This document shows, in pieces, positions 28,638 through 38,315 of a DNA stretch of 64,000 nt. Each line of letters opens with the position of its first letter. Positions within the stretch are counted from its first letter, which is position 1. The notes under the pieces were generated by a model. It was not told the DNA's origin. It searched no databases and saw nothing but the letters and a program-made list of their open reading frames with translations. A program made the translations under genes and the position numbers. Source of the stretch: Deltaproteobacteria bacterium PRO3 (GTDB taxonomy: Bacteria > UBA10199 > DSSB01); assembly GCA_030263375.1 (NCBI GenBank), contig SZOV01000004.1, positions 1-64,000 of the forward strand, written 5' to 3'.

Positions 28638-31565
28638 ATGAGCCAAGAACTCGATTCCGGTGCGGCCGTGGCGACCGGAGGGGGCCGTTACTCCGTCTTG
28701 CGCTGCCTGGGGGCGGGCGCCAAGGCCGAGACCTATCTCTGTGCGGACTCCCAGACCGGCGGAGCCTCGGTGGTCCGCAAGCTCTTGAGTCCCGAGCTCT
28801 CGGCCGAAAATCCCGACATCGTCGACGCGGTCTTCCCGCGTTGGGCGGCTTTGGTTCAACCCAACCTCGTCCGGGTCCTCGACTACGGTTGGGAGGAAGG
28901 CCGTGCCTACCTCAATACCGAATTTTTTGAAGGGGTCCCGATCCTCCAAGCCTTGTCCGGCGCGCCCTTGGACAAGGTCTGGCGGGTCTTCGGCCAGCTG
29001 CTCCTGGCCTTGGACCGGCTCTACGCCCACAACGTCCCGCACCTGGACCTCAAGCCGCAAAACGTCTTGCTGGGCGCCGACGCCTCCGGGGCCCCGCTCT
29101 TGAAGCTCGTCGATTACGGCTGGATGGCCTTGCTCCATCCCTACAATCCCGCGGATAGCAACGCGATCGGCACCGCGCCCTACGCGGCGCCCGAGTACGC
29201 CCTGCGCCGCAGCCCCGACCTGCGCGCGGATCTCTACTCGGTCGGGATCTTGCTTTTTTCGGTCCTCGCGCGCCGGCCTCCCTACGAGGGGAGGGACGCC
29301 GCCGCCCTGCTGCAGGCCCAGTTTCAGCGCGATGCCCCGGCCCTCAAGTCGGTGGTGGCCGGGGCCCCCGCGCCGCTGTCGGATTTCATTCAGCACCTAT
29401 TGAACCGAGACCCGCAGGGCCGCTTCGAGAGCCCGCAACAGGCGTTGGCTGCCCTGCAGGCCGCAGTGGGGGCGTCCTTCCCGACCGACGCCTTGCCTTG
29501 GCCGCCGGCCTTCAGCGACCCGCAGCAGGTCTTTCGTTCCAAGGAGGCCCTGAAATTATTCCGGCGCATCGCCATTCAAGGCGGGCGCTGGGCGATCCAG
29601 GGACCGGAGGGCTCGGGCAAGAGCTTTTTCGCGCGCTGGCTCGAACGTCTGCTCTGGAGCAATCAGAAGCGCGTCTTTCGACTCTTGGGAGAAAACCTTT
29701 CCCTGATCCAGGGGGAGGTCTCGCTCAACCCCTCCGTTCCCACTTACCTGATTGTCGACGACGCGGACCGCGCGGCGATCGAGGCTTGGCTCGCGGCGCG
29801 GCCCTACGGCCACGTCGTCGCCTTGGGCCGGGACATGGCCTGGGCGAAGGCGGAGCAGGGCTGGCAACGCGTCGAGTGGAAGGCGATGAGCCCCGCCGAG
29901 ACGGTGGCGCTCTGCGAGGCCGCCTTCGGCAAGCTCGACGCGCGGGTGCCGCAGGCCTTGCAGGCGCGCTTTCGCGGCCTGCCCGGGGGGCTGGCCGCGG
30001 GCGCGGCCGCGCTGGAGCGCCAGGGCGTCTTGCGCCGCGAGGGCGCGGTTTGGAGGCTGGACGTCGAGAAATTCTCGCGAGGCGCCGGTTCGCCGCAGCT
30101 CGGCTCTCCCTGGGCGACGCTGCCGGAGGCCTCGCGCCGGCGCCTGGCCCGGCTCGCCGCTGCGCCGGTGCCCTGGCCCGCGGCCGTGCTGCGGGAAGAG
30201 CCCGAGCTCGAGGCCTGGTTGCGCGCCGGCTGGCTGCGCCGGCGCCTGAAGGGCGGCGAGGAGTTTTTCCAATCCGAGCTGGGGCTTGCCTCGGCGGCCG
30301 AGGGCGGGTTGTCTCCCGAAGATCTCTTGGCGGCGCTGGAGGAGGTCCTGCGCCGCGGCTGGGCCGGTGAGGTCCGGGAGGCGCTGGGGCGTTTCTTTCC
30401 GGCCGAAGGCGCCCCGCCCGCTGCGTCGCTGCTGCGCGCGCGCGCGGCCGTCGCCCGGGGGGATCACGCCGAGGCGCTCAAGCTTTTGACCGCGCCCTTC
30501 GTGAACGGTCTGGACGCCGCCGCCAAGCCCTTGGCCTTCGAAACGCTGGGGCTGGCGCTCGATGCGACCGGCAAGGCCCCGCAGGCCGAGGCGGCCTTCA
30601 AGAACGCCTTCCAAGCCTACAAGGCCGCCGGCCAGGCCGCGGGACAGGCGCGGGTCCTCTTGCATCTGGGCGTCGCGACCCGGCGCGCGGGCGACGGCGG
30701 AAAGGCGCTGGGTTTTTTCCAGCAGGCCCTGGCCGCCGCCGCGGGCGCGCCGGAAAAGGACGAGCTGCGGGGGCGCATCGAGCTGGCCGTGGCGCAACTC
30801 TACGCGGCCGCCACCGATTTCGAGGGCGCGGAGTCGCACTTTCAAGAGGCCTTGGGCGCCCTCGAGGCCGCCCGGCACGGCGGGGCCCTGGCCGAGGCCT
30901 ATGCCGTCTACGCCGAGCATTGTTTTCAGACCCTCGACTCCGACCGGGCGGAGATCTTCTGTCACGAGGCCCTGGGCTGGGCCCTTTTTCAAGGGGACTT
31001 GGCCGCGCAGGCGCGGATCTGCCGCTTGTGGGCCCGCATCCTGATGGTGCGCGAGGACCTGCGGGGGGCGGGCGCGCGGCTCGGCGAGGCGGTCGCGGCC
31101 CTGGCTAAGTCCCCCGACGAGGCGGCCTACGCCCGGGCGCTGCTCGAGCGGGCGGAATTCGCCGAGGCGGCGCGGGACCTCGAGTCCGCGCAGCGGGACT
31201 CGCGCAAGGCCTTCGAGATCGCGCGGCGGCTCAAGCTGGGCGAGCTGGAGGGCGAGACCCTGCTGGTCGTCGGCAAGATCCAGAGCCGCGACCTCGAGCG
31301 CCTGGATGCCGCCGTCAAGACCTTGCAGGGCGCGCGGCAGATCCTGGAGAAACTCCCCGGCGCGAAGCGGCTCTGGGAGTGCGATTTTCAGCTGGGCGAC
31401 ATCGCGCGCTTCCGCGGAGACGGTCCGACGGCCCGCGCCCATTACCAGCGCGCCCTGCAGGGTCTCGACGGCGTGATGGCGGCCCTGCCGCCGCAGGGCG
31501 AGGAGGTCGAGCGCCTGAGGAGGCGCCGCGGCGAATTAGAGATGTCGATACAGGTGTTGGGATAG
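28638..31565 (+). CDS. Ser/Thr protein kinase with ATPase domain and tetratricopeptide repeats (PknK-like)
   Basis: 975 residues. The N-terminal kinase domain (about 17-275) has a glycine loop (LGAGAKAETY), the catalytic loop HLDLKPQN with Asp137 (HRD replaced by HLD) and DYG in place of DFG. A STAND/AAA-type ATPase follows, with Walker A GPEGSGKS (322-329) and IVDDAD as Walker B. From about 580 to 960 the protein is Ala/Leu/Glu-rich TPR repeats. There is no DNA-binding C-terminus, unlike MalT/AfsR proteins. It probably integrates phosphorylation with protein-protein binding in the cytoplasm. It lies 17 bases upstream of dus. Partners are unknown. Confidence 0.88.
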   Translation: MSQELDSGAAVATGGGRYSVLRCLGAGAKAETYLCADSQTGGASVVRKLLSPELSAENPDIVDAVFPRWAALVQPNLVRVLDYGWEEGRAYLNTEFFEGVPILQALSGAPLDKVWRVFGQLLLALDRLYAHNVPHLDLKPQNVLLGADASGAPLLKLVDYGWMALLHPYNPADSNAIGTAPYAAPEYALRRSPDLRADLYSVGILLFSVLARRPPYEGRDAAALLQAQFQRDAPALKSVVAGAPAPLSDFIQHLLNRDPQGRFESPQQALAALQAAVGASFPTDALPWPPAFSDPQQVFRSKEALKLFRRIAIQGGRWAIQGPEGSGKSFFARWLERLLWSNQKRVFRLLGENLSLIQGEVSLNPSVPTYLIVDDADRAAIEAWLAARPYGHVVALGRDMAWAKAEQGWQRVEWKAMSPAETVALCEAAFGKLDARVPQALQARFRGLPGGLAAGAAALERQGVLRREGAVWRLDVEKFSRGAGSPQLGSPWATLPEASRRRLARLAAAPVPWPAAVLREEPELEAWLRAGWLRRRLKGGEEFFQSELGLASAAEGGLSPEDLLAALEEVLRRGWAGEVREALGRFFPAEGAPPAASLLRARAAVARGDHAEALKLLTAPFVNGLDAAAKPLAFETLGLALDATGKAPQAEAAFKNAFQAYKAAGQAAGQARVLLHLGVATRRAGDGGKALGFFQQALAAAAGAPEKDELRGRIELAVAQLYAAATDFEGAESHFQEALGALEAARHGGALAEAYAVYAEHCFQTLDSDRAEIFCHEALGWALFQGDLAAQARICRLWARILMVREDLRGAGARLGEAVAALAKSPDEAAYARALLERAEFAEAARDLESAQRDSRKAFEIARRLKLGELEGETLLVVGKIQSRDLERLDAAVKTLQGARQILEKLPGAKRLWECDFQLGDIARFRGDGPTARAHYQRALQGLDGVMAALPPQGEEVERLRRRRGELEMSIQVLG

Positions 31566-31582
31566 ACGGGAAACGTTATTTC

Positions 31583-32755
31583 ATGAACTTCTGGAACACA
31601 TTGCAAAGGCCGATCCTGGGCCTGTCGCCGATGGACGGCGTGACCGACGCCGCCTACCGCCGGGTCGCGGCGCGGCACGGCGGGCCGGACGTGGTGCTCA
31701 CCGAGTTCACCAACGTCGAGGGCCTGTCGCGCAACGCCGACGTCATGTTGGACGACTTTATTTACTCCGAGGCCGAGCGTCCCGCCGTCGCGCAGATCTA
31801 CGGCAAGGAACCCGAGGCCTTTTATAAAGTTGCGGTGCTCGCCTGCGAGCTGGGCTTCGACGGCGTCGACGTCAACATGGGTTGCCCCGCGAAGAACGTC
31901 GCCTCGCGGGGCTGCGGCGCCGGCCTGATCCGCACGCCGGAGCTGGCCAAGGAGATCGTCCGCCGGGTTCAGGCGGGGATCCGCGACTGGAGCAACGGGC
32001 TCTCGGCCGAGGACCTGGGCCTGAAGCCGCGCATGGCGATGAAGGTGCGGCGGATGAACCTGGCCCGCGCCGGCGTCGAGCGCGTCGCCGAGCGGCGGGT
32101 CATCCCCGTCTCGGTCAAGACGCGGCTCGGCTTCGACTCGATCATCGTCGAGGATTGGGTGCAGCACCTCTTGGAGACCGAGCCCGCCGTGATCTCCCTG
32201 CACGGCCGCACCCTCAAGCAGATGTACACCGGCTCGGCGGACTGGGACGCCATCGCGCGGGCCGCCGAGGTTATTCATCAAACGCCGACCTTGGCCCTGG
32301 GCAACGGGGATATCCAAACCTTGGAGGAGGGCCTGCAACGCATTCGCCAGAGCGGGGTCGACGGGATCTTGATCGGCCGCGCGGCGATCGGCGCGCCTTG
32401 GATCTTTCGCGGCAAGACGGCCTTAAAGGCGGCCGCCGCGGGCCTTCCGGACGACGCGCCTTTGGACGCCCCGGTTTCCCTGGAGGAGCGCTTTGCGATC
32501 CTGCTCGAGCACGCGCGGCTCTTCGAGGAAATCAAGGGGCTGAAACGCTTCTCCGCGATGCGCAAGCACTTCGCCTTTTACTGCAAGGGGATCCCGCGGG
32601 CGGCGGAGCTGAGGAACCGGATGTTCCAGACAAGGTGTCCGGAAGATGTGGAGAGAATTTTGCGGGAATATCTGGTTGCTTTGAATCGGGACGACCTACT
32701 GTCGGGCAAGTCCGGCTATTCCTGTTTGGAAATGGCGGGTTCCGGTGCAAATTGA
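31583..32755 (+). CDS. tRNA-dihydrouridine synthase
   Basis: 390 residues from the ATG at 31583; a much longer frame reads back through the kinase gene and was rejected. It reduces uridine in the tRNA D-loop using FMN and NADPH. Motifs: LGLSPMDGVTDAAYR, DVNMGCPAKNVASRGCGAGL with the catalytic Cys, SVKTRLGF, ISLHGRTLKQMY and GNGDIQ. Between the GCPAK loop and SVKTRLG there is an insert of about 30 residues relative to E. coli Dus enzymes. The subfamily (A, B or C) is not certain. Confidence 0.92.
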   Translation: MNFWNTLQRPILGLSPMDGVTDAAYRRVAARHGGPDVVLTEFTNVEGLSRNADVMLDDFIYSEAERPAVAQIYGKEPEAFYKVAVLACELGFDGVDVNMGCPAKNVASRGCGAGLIRTPELAKEIVRRVQAGIRDWSNGLSAEDLGLKPRMAMKVRRMNLARAGVERVAERRVIPVSVKTRLGFDSIIVEDWVQHLLETEPAVISLHGRTLKQMYTGSADWDAIARAAEVIHQTPTLALGNGDIQTLEEGLQRIRQSGVDGILIGRAAIGAPWIFRGKTALKAAAAGLPDDAPLDAPVSLEERFAILLEHARLFEEIKGLKRFSAMRKHFAFYCKGIPRAAELRNRMFQTRCPEDVERILREYLVALNRDDLLSGKSGYSCLEMAGSGAN

Positions 32756-32771
32756 GACTCCGGGTAAAACT

Positions 32772-33380
32772 ATGAAACGCCTGATCCTCGCCTCCACCTC
32801 CCCGCGTCGTCGCGAGCTGATGTCCCATCTGCGGCTTCCCTTCGAGTGCCATGCCCCGAATTTCGAGGAGGCCAGCGACCCTGCCCTCTCCCCCGCGGAG
32901 GAGGCGATGGAGTTCGCCCGCGCCAAGGCCGCCTCGCTGCTCGCCGAATTCCCCGACGCCCTGCTGATCGGCAGCGACACGCTGATCGCCCTGGACGGCC
33001 GAAAGATCGGCAAGCCGAGGGATCCGGAGGACGCGGTCGCGATCCTGGAGACGCTCTCCGGCAAGATCCATCAGATCTTCACCGCGGTCGCGGTCCTCGA
33101 GACTTCGACCGGCAAATGGGCCGGCGCTTTGAGCCAGGTGACCGTCGCGATGCGCGTCTCCACCGAGGCCGAGCGGCGGGCCTATGTCGCGACGGGCGAG
33201 CCGCTCGACAAGGCCGGCGCCTACGCCATCCAGGGCGCCGGGCGGCACTTGATCGCCGCAGTGGAAGGGGACTACTACGCCGCCGTCGGGCTGCCGCTGC
33301 ACGAGCTGGCCGAGGCCCTGCGGGATTTCGGCCTCGAGCCGTCGATTTCGTTTCCACCCGCCCCGTTTCCCGGGCCATAA
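32772..33380 (+). CDS. maf: Maf-family nucleoside triphosphate pyrophosphatase
   Basis: 202 residues from the ATG at 32772. It hydrolyses non-canonical or modified nucleotides (dTTP/UTP or m7GTP by subfamily) to the monophosphate. LILASTSPRRRELM is the substrate loop, IGSDTLIALDG carries the metal-binding Asp, and DKAGAYAIQGAG completes the site. QG and the DTL motif fit the YhdE/dTTPase branch. It follows dus by 16 bases, with a -10-like TAAAAC two bases before the ATG. Confidence 0.93.
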   Translation: MKRLILASTSPRRRELMSHLRLPFECHAPNFEEASDPALSPAEEAMEFARAKAASLLAEFPDALLIGSDTLIALDGRKIGKPRDPEDAVAILETLSGKIHQIFTAVAVLETSTGKWAGALSQVTVAMRVSTEAERRAYVATGEPLDKAGAYAIQGAGRHLIAAVEGDYYAAVGLPLHELAEALRDFGLEPSISFPPAPFPGP

Positions 33381-33403
33381 TCCTCCCCCAAAAGGGAGCG
33401 TCC

Positions 33404-34222
33404 ATGAAACAGTACCTGGTTTCCCCGAAGAAGAACTTCAAGCTCAAGAAGTACGATCCTTCCGATACCGGCGACTACGAAGCCAACGAGGACGGCGAGA
33501 AAAAGGCGGAACAGCACACGCGCCAGATCCTCTCGAAGCTCGACGAGCTGCAGGAGCGGCTCTACGCCTCCCGGAAGCAGTCCCTGCTGATCGTCCTGCA
33601 GGGCATGGACACCGCGGGGAAGGACGGCACGGTGAAGCACGTGATGGACGGGGTCAACCCCACCGGCTGCGTCGTCCACTCCTTCAAGGTGCCCACCGAG
33701 GAAGAGCTGGCCCACGACTACCTCTGGCGGGTGCACCAAAAGGTCCCCGCGAAGGGTTTCATCGGGATCTTCAACCGTTCGCATTACGAGGACGTCCTCG
33801 TCACCCGCGTGCACGGTCTGGTCTCGGACAAGGAAGCGGCGCGGCGCTTCCGCGAGATCAACGACTTCGAGGACCTGTTGGTCCGCAACGGCACCGTCAT
33901 CCTGAAATTCTTCCTGCATATCTCGAAGGAAGAGCAGCGCCAGCGCCTCGAGGCCCGGGCGCGCAACCCGCAAAAGCGCTGGAAGTTCAGCTTGAACGAC
34001 GTGAAGGAGCGCCGCTTCTGGTCGCATTACCACCAGGTCTATCAAGAGGCGATCGCCGCTACCAGCGCCCGCGAAGCGCCCTGGTACGTCGTGCCTGCGA
34101 ACCACAAGTGGTACCGCAACTACGTGGTGGGCAAGATTATCATCGAGACCCTGGAGGGCATGAAGCTCAAGTTCCCGCCGGCGGCACCCGGGGTCAACTT
34201 CGACAAGATCAAGGTACCTTAG
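33404..34222 (+). CDS. polyphosphate kinase 2 family (polyP:NDP/AMP phosphotransferase)
   Basis: 272 residues, a single-domain PPK2. It uses polyphosphate to phosphorylate nucleotides. Walker A is VLQGMDTAGKDGTVKHVM, followed by the lid and NRSHYEDVLVTRVHG, and YVVPANHKWYRNYVV at the C-terminus. The N-terminal KKNFKLKKYDPSDTG resembles class I/III PPK2 enzymes acting on ADP or both AMP and ADP; the class cannot be settled by eye. It begins 23 bases after maf with GGGAG in front. Confidence 0.93.
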   Translation: MKQYLVSPKKNFKLKKYDPSDTGDYEANEDGEKKAEQHTRQILSKLDELQERLYASRKQSLLIVLQGMDTAGKDGTVKHVMDGVNPTGCVVHSFKVPTEEELAHDYLWRVHQKVPAKGFIGIFNRSHYEDVLVTRVHGLVSDKEAARRFREINDFEDLLVRNGTVILKFFLHISKEEQRQRLEARARNPQKRWKFSLNDVKERRFWSHYHQVYQEAIAATSAREAPWYVVPANHKWYRNYVVGKIIIETLEGMKLKFPPAAPGVNFDKIKVP

Positions 34223-34291
34223 CCGCCGTTCCCCGTGCGGGTCCGCCGAATCCGAGGCCCCGCTATCATTCCGAAAATTCCGGAGGAGAGG

Positions 34292-36700
34292 ATGAGCGTC
34301 CCCACCCTAAGCTTGAGCGAATGGCAGCAGCGCCTCGGCGCCGATCCGGTACAGGGGCTAAGCCCGGCCGAGGCGGCGCGGCGCCTGGCGCAGGACGGCC
34401 CCAACGCCCTCCCCGAGAAGCAGGCCAACCCCGTCTTGAAATTCCTCTCCTATTTCTGGGGGCCGATCCCCTGGATGATCGAGGTCGCTGTTGTGCTTTC
34501 GGCCCTGGTCGGGCACTGGGCGGATTTTGGGATCATCCTGGTCCTGCTGGTGATCAACGCCGTCGTGGGCTTTTGGGAAGAGTTCCAGGCGGGCAACGCG
34601 ATCGCGGCGCTTAAGGCGAAGCTGGCCTTGAAGGCGAAGGTGAAGCGAGGCGGGGCTTGGCTGGATGTCCCGACCCGCGAGCTGGTGCCCGGCGACTTGA
34701 TCCGGATCCGCCTGGGCGACATCGTCCCCGCCGACGCGGTGGTCCTGACGAGCGATCCGATCGAGGTGGACCAGTCCGCCCTGACCGGCGAATCCCTGCC
34801 GGTGACGCACGGCCAGGGCGAGTCGCTCTACTCGGGATCGATCCTGCGCCAGGGCGAATGCGACGCCCTGGTCAGCGCGACCGGCCTCAAGACCTATTTG
34901 GGCAAGACCGCCGAGCTGGTCGCGGACGCGAAAAGCGTCAGCCACTTCCAAAAGGCGGTGCTCAAGATCGGGGACTACCTGATCGTCTGCGCCCTCGTCT
35001 TGGTCGCCGCCATCCTGATCGCGGCGCTGTGGCGCGGCGATCCGCTCTTGACCACGCTGCAGTTCGCCCTGGTGCTCACCGTGGCGGCGGTGCCGGTGGC
35101 GATGCCGACGGTGCTCTCGGTGACGATGGCGGTGGGGGCGCGGCTCTTGGCCCGCAAGGAGGCGATCGTCAGCCGTCTCTCCTCGATCGAGGAGCTGGCG
35201 GGGATGGACACGCTCTGCTCGGACAAGACGGGGACCTTGACGCAGAACAAGCTCTCCCTGGGCGAGCCCATTTGCCTCACGGGCACGACTCCGGAAGAGC
35301 TGGTCTTGGCCGGGGCCCTGGCCTCGCGTGCGGAGGACCGCGACCCCATCGACTTGGCGGTCCTCGCTGGCGTCAAGGACGAGAAATCCCTCGCCGCGCA
35401 CCAGGTGCTGCATTTCCAGCCCTTCGATCCGGTGCGCAAGCGCACCGAGGCCCAAGTGGAGGATCCCGACGGCCGGGAGTATTGGGTGACGAAGGGGGCG
35501 CCGCAGGTGATCGCCGCGCTGGCGGCGGACGCGGCGGCGCGCTCTGAGATCGACCGGCAGGTGGCCGCGCTGGCGGCCCAGGGCACGCGCGCCTTGGTGG
35601 TCGCGCGCGCGGACGCGCCCGGCGTCTGGCGGCTGCTGGGGATCTTGCCGCTCTCGGACCCGCCGCGGCCCGACAGCCGGGCCACCATCGCCGCCGCCGA
35701 GGCGATGGGCGTGGGAGTGAAGATGGTGACGGGCGACCAGCTGGCGATCGCCAGGCAGATCGCCGGAGAATTGGGGATGGGGACGGACATCCTCGACGCC
35801 GGGACCTTGGCCTTTGGCGACGCGGCGCAGACGAGGGCGACCCTGAAGGAGATCGAGGGCGCGGACGGTTTCGCCCAGGTCTTCCCCGAACACAAATACC
35901 GCATCGTCGCGGCGCTGCAGCAGGGCGGGCACATCGTGGGGATGACCGGCGACGGCGTCAACGACGCGCCGGCCCTTAAGAAGGCCGACTGCGGCATCGC
36001 GGTCTCCAACGCCACCGACGCGGCGCGGGCGGCGGCGGCCATCGTCCTGCTCACGCCCGGGCTCTCCGTGATCGTGACGGCCATCCAGGAGGCGCGGCGC
36101 ATCTTCCAGCGGATGAACGCCTACGCGATCTACCGCATCGCCGAGACGATCCGCGTCCTGCTCTTCATGACCCTCTCGATCCTGGCCTTCAACTTCTATC
36201 CGGTGACGGCGGTGATGATCGTCCTGCTCGCCTTGCTCAACGACGGGGCCATCCTCTCCATCGCCTACGACAACGCGAAATTCTCCAATCGACCGGAGGC
36301 CTGGGACATGCGCCGCGTCTTGGGCGTCGCGACGGTGTTGGGCGTGGTGGGGGTGATCGAGTCCTTCGCGGTCTTTTTCGTCGCCGACCGATACTTCCAC
36401 CTGAGCCGCGACTTGATCCAGACGCTGATCTACCTCAAGCTCTCCATCGCCGGGCACGTCACGGTCTTCGTCGCCCGCACCCGAGGTCCCTTCTGGTCGG
36501 AGCGCCCCTCGAACCTGTTGCTGGGCGCGGTGCTCGCCACGCAGATTCTCGCGACCTTCATCGCGGTCTACGGCCTGTTCATGACGCCGCTCGGGTGGAA
36601 GTGGGCGGGGTTGGTCTGGGGCTATGTCTTGGTTTGGCTATTTATTGAGGACCAGGCAAAGCTCTTGGCCTATCGGATGCTTGCCAAGGGACGGAATTAG
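34292..36700 (+). CDS. P-type H+-ATPase (P-IIIA, plasma-membrane proton pump type)
   Basis: 802 residues from the ATG at 34292, preceded by GGAGGAGAGG. Motifs: TGES phosphatase loop (SALTGESLPV), the P-IIIA transmembrane signature AAVPVAMPTVLSVTMAVGA, the phosphorylation site CSDKTGTLTQNKLS, KGAPQV, and the hinge MTGDGVNDAPALKKAD. About ten hydrophobic helices are visible. The compact N-domain and the lack of metal-binding or Ca-pump signatures fit bacterial and archaeal proton ATPases. It would export protons at the expense of ATP. The stop overlaps that of the opposing outer-membrane gene by 4 bases. Confidence 0.92.
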   Translation: MSVPTLSLSEWQQRLGADPVQGLSPAEAARRLAQDGPNALPEKQANPVLKFLSYFWGPIPWMIEVAVVLSALVGHWADFGIILVLLVINAVVGFWEEFQAGNAIAALKAKLALKAKVKRGGAWLDVPTRELVPGDLIRIRLGDIVPADAVVLTSDPIEVDQSALTGESLPVTHGQGESLYSGSILRQGECDALVSATGLKTYLGKTAELVADAKSVSHFQKAVLKIGDYLIVCALVLVAAILIAALWRGDPLLTTLQFALVLTVAAVPVAMPTVLSVTMAVGARLLARKEAIVSRLSSIEELAGMDTLCSDKTGTLTQNKLSLGEPICLTGTTPEELVLAGALASRAEDRDPIDLAVLAGVKDEKSLAAHQVLHFQPFDPVRKRTEAQVEDPDGREYWVTKGAPQVIAALAADAAARSEIDRQVAALAAQGTRALVVARADAPGVWRLLGILPLSDPPRPDSRATIAAAEAMGVGVKMVTGDQLAIARQIAGELGMGTDILDAGTLAFGDAAQTRATLKEIEGADGFAQVFPEHKYRIVAALQQGGHIVGMTGDGVNDAPALKKADCGIAVSNATDAARAAAAIVLLTPGLSVIVTAIQEARRIFQRMNAYAIYRIAETIRVLLFMTLSILAFNFYPVTAVMIVLLALLNDGAILSIAYDNAKFSNRPEAWDMRRVLGVATVLGVVGVIESFAVFFVADRYFHLSRDLIQTLIYLKLSIAGHVTVFVARTRGPFWSERPSNLLLGAVLATQILATFIAVYGLFMTPLGWKWAGLVWGYVLVWLFIEDQAKLLAYRMLAKGRN

Positions 36701-37827
36701 AATTTCCCCGGCGCGAAGCGCTGGATGCCGATTTCGAAGGCGCCGTAGCCGGCGATATTGAACTTGTCGTCGCTGCGGGTGGCGAGCGTCCCCAGTACAA
36801 AGTTCAGCACGCGGCTTTTGTCGCCGAAGATCATGACTCGCGCGGAGGCGCCGAATTGGTCCTCGACCTTCGTGCCTTCGAATCCCGCCAGGTCGTCGCG
36901 CCAGACGCGGGCGTAATTCGCGTGCAGGCCCCAGTAGCGCCAATGCAAATCGGCGCCGAGGCTGAACTGTTTGCGGTCTTTCAGCGGCGTCAGGCCCTCG
37001 CCCGAGGCGGTGTGGACGGGGACGAACTGCCCGTAGCCCGCCTGGATGTCGAAGTGGTCGCCGAAGCCCTGCTGCAAATACGCGCTGGGCGTCAGTCCGC
37101 CGCCGGCGTCGGTCGCGTTGATGCCGGGCAGCAGGGCGGGCAGGCTGCCTTCCGGGTAATTCACATAACCGAGGCTGCCGCCGATCACGGTCACCCAGCC
37201 CGGCATCTTGTCGGGGTTGAACATGTTGAAGGTCAGCAGGCCTTGCAGCAGGCCCATGCCCTCTTTCTTCCCCCCGAAGGCCCCGGAGAGAGAAAGCCTT
37301 AGGTCGACCGGGAATTTTTCCGTCATCGGCTGGTGGAAGCGGACGTCGCCGCCCCAACCGAGGCGGATGTTGGGATCGGCCAAGTTGCCGTCGGTGAAGC
37401 CCTCGTAGGACCAGTCGCGGAAGCGGCGCTGCAGGGTGTTGTCCCAGTAATTGCGGCCGAGCCGGATCTGCCACTGGGAAGACGGCTTGAACTGGGCGTA
37501 GAGCTCGGGGATGTCGATGCGCAGGTCGCTGTCGGTGCCCTCGATCTTGAAAAGCCGGGGATCGGGGGAGAGGCGCAGCAGGCGGATCTTGGCGTCGGAG
37601 AGCCCGGACTCGTTGCCGACCTGCAAGGCGGGGCCGACGACGGTCGTGATCTTGTCGTTGAACTCGTAGCGAAACCGAGGCGCTAGCCTCAGCCCGTAGA
37701 TATAGTCGTTGTTGATCTCGTGGAAGGGAAAGCTCCCTTCCAACGATAGATCCAGAGTTGGATCACCCATCTTTGCGTACCCCCGTCGTCGCGGCCCGAG
37801 CCGCATACCTGAAGTATCGGGAATCAC
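36697..37827 (-). CDS. outer-membrane beta-barrel protein, apparently lacking its signal peptide
   Basis: 376 residues if the GTG at 37827 is used. Amphipathic alternating strands run throughout (LRLAPRFRYEFNDKITTVVG, GWVTVIGGSLGYVNY, FDIQAGYGQFVPV) and the protein ends in phenylalanine, all typical of a porin-like barrel. The visible N-terminus (MIPDTSGMRLGPRRRGYAKMGD) is basic and not hydrophobic. An in-frame stop lies four codons upstream of the GTG. Either the 5' part is lost or frameshifted, or the start has been disturbed. Function is unknown. It converges on and overlaps the H+-ATPase stop by 4 bases. Confidence 0.7.
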   Translation of the reverse strand: MIPDTSGMRLGPRRRGYAKMGDPTLDLSLEGSFPFHEINNDYIYGLRLAPRFRYEFNDKITTVVGPALQVGNESGLSDAKIRLLRLSPDPRLFKIEGTDSDLRIDIPELYAQFKPSSQWQIRLGRNYWDNTLQRRFRDWSYEGFTDGNLADPNIRLGWGGDVRFHQPMTEKFPVDLRLSLSGAFGGKKEGMGLLQGLLTFNMFNPDKMPGWVTVIGGSLGYVNYPEGSLPALLPGINATDAGGGLTPSAYLQQGFGDHFDIQAGYGQFVPVHTASGEGLTPLKDRKQFSLGADLHWRYWGLHANYARVWRDDLAGFEGTKVEDQFGASARVMIFGDKSRVLNFVLGTLATRSDDKFNIAGYGAFEIGIQRFAPGKF

Positions 37828-37931
37828 GCAAGAAAGTTACCGGGCGCGGAGCGGAAAAAAGATGCCGCTCTGCGGCGTCGCGAATTCAATAAAAAATACT
37901 TTTAATTTCAATGAGTTATACTTGCACGCGG

Positions 37932-38315
37932 CTAACCCTGCCAAAGGGCGTTTTTCTCATGGAGTCCGAGCTCCGAAAAGTCGCGATCGAAGGCGAGCAG
38001 CTTCTCTCCGTTGACGAGCACGACGGCGGCCAAAACGGCATCCGCCAGCGAGGCTTTGCTTTTATTGGAAAGCCTCGCCTTGGCATACAGTTGCGCCCCT
38101 AACTGAAGGTGAGTTTTTTCCGGAGCCATGAGCTCGAGGGATTCCAGCTCGTTGGCGATCGCTGTGGGATCCAGTCCTCGCCGCAAGAAGAAGACGAAGG
38201 TCTCCGCGTACTGTTGCGGAAGGATTCCCAAGGCTTCTTGTGGGAGTTTGATCCGTTTGGCTTTATCGGTTCCCAAAAGCCATTCCACGGCAAAGCTGGA
38301 ATCAATCCAAATCAT
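37932..38315 (-). CDS. vapC: PIN-domain ribonuclease toxin (VapC family)
   Basis: 127 residues. The acidic residues of the PIN active site are seen in IDSSFAVEWLL, QYAETFVFF, SLADAVLAAV and FDRDFSELG. VapC toxins cleave tRNA or rRNA, and the cognate antitoxin is encoded by the overlapping upstream gene (14-base overlap). No toxin-inactivating change is apparent, so the module may be active. The cellular role is addiction or stress response. Confidence 0.88.
   Translation of the reverse strand: MIWIDSSFAVEWLLGTDKAKRIKLPQEALGILPQQYAETFVFFLRRGLDPTAIANELESLELMAPEKTHLQLGAQLYAKARLSNKSKASLADAVLAAVVLVNGEKLLAFDRDFSELGLHEKNALWQG

Noticed and set aside
28638-31565. MalT/LuxR-type transcriptional activator for the kinase-ATPase-TPR protein
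   Set aside because: The C-terminus is TPR only; no helix-turn-helix is seen.
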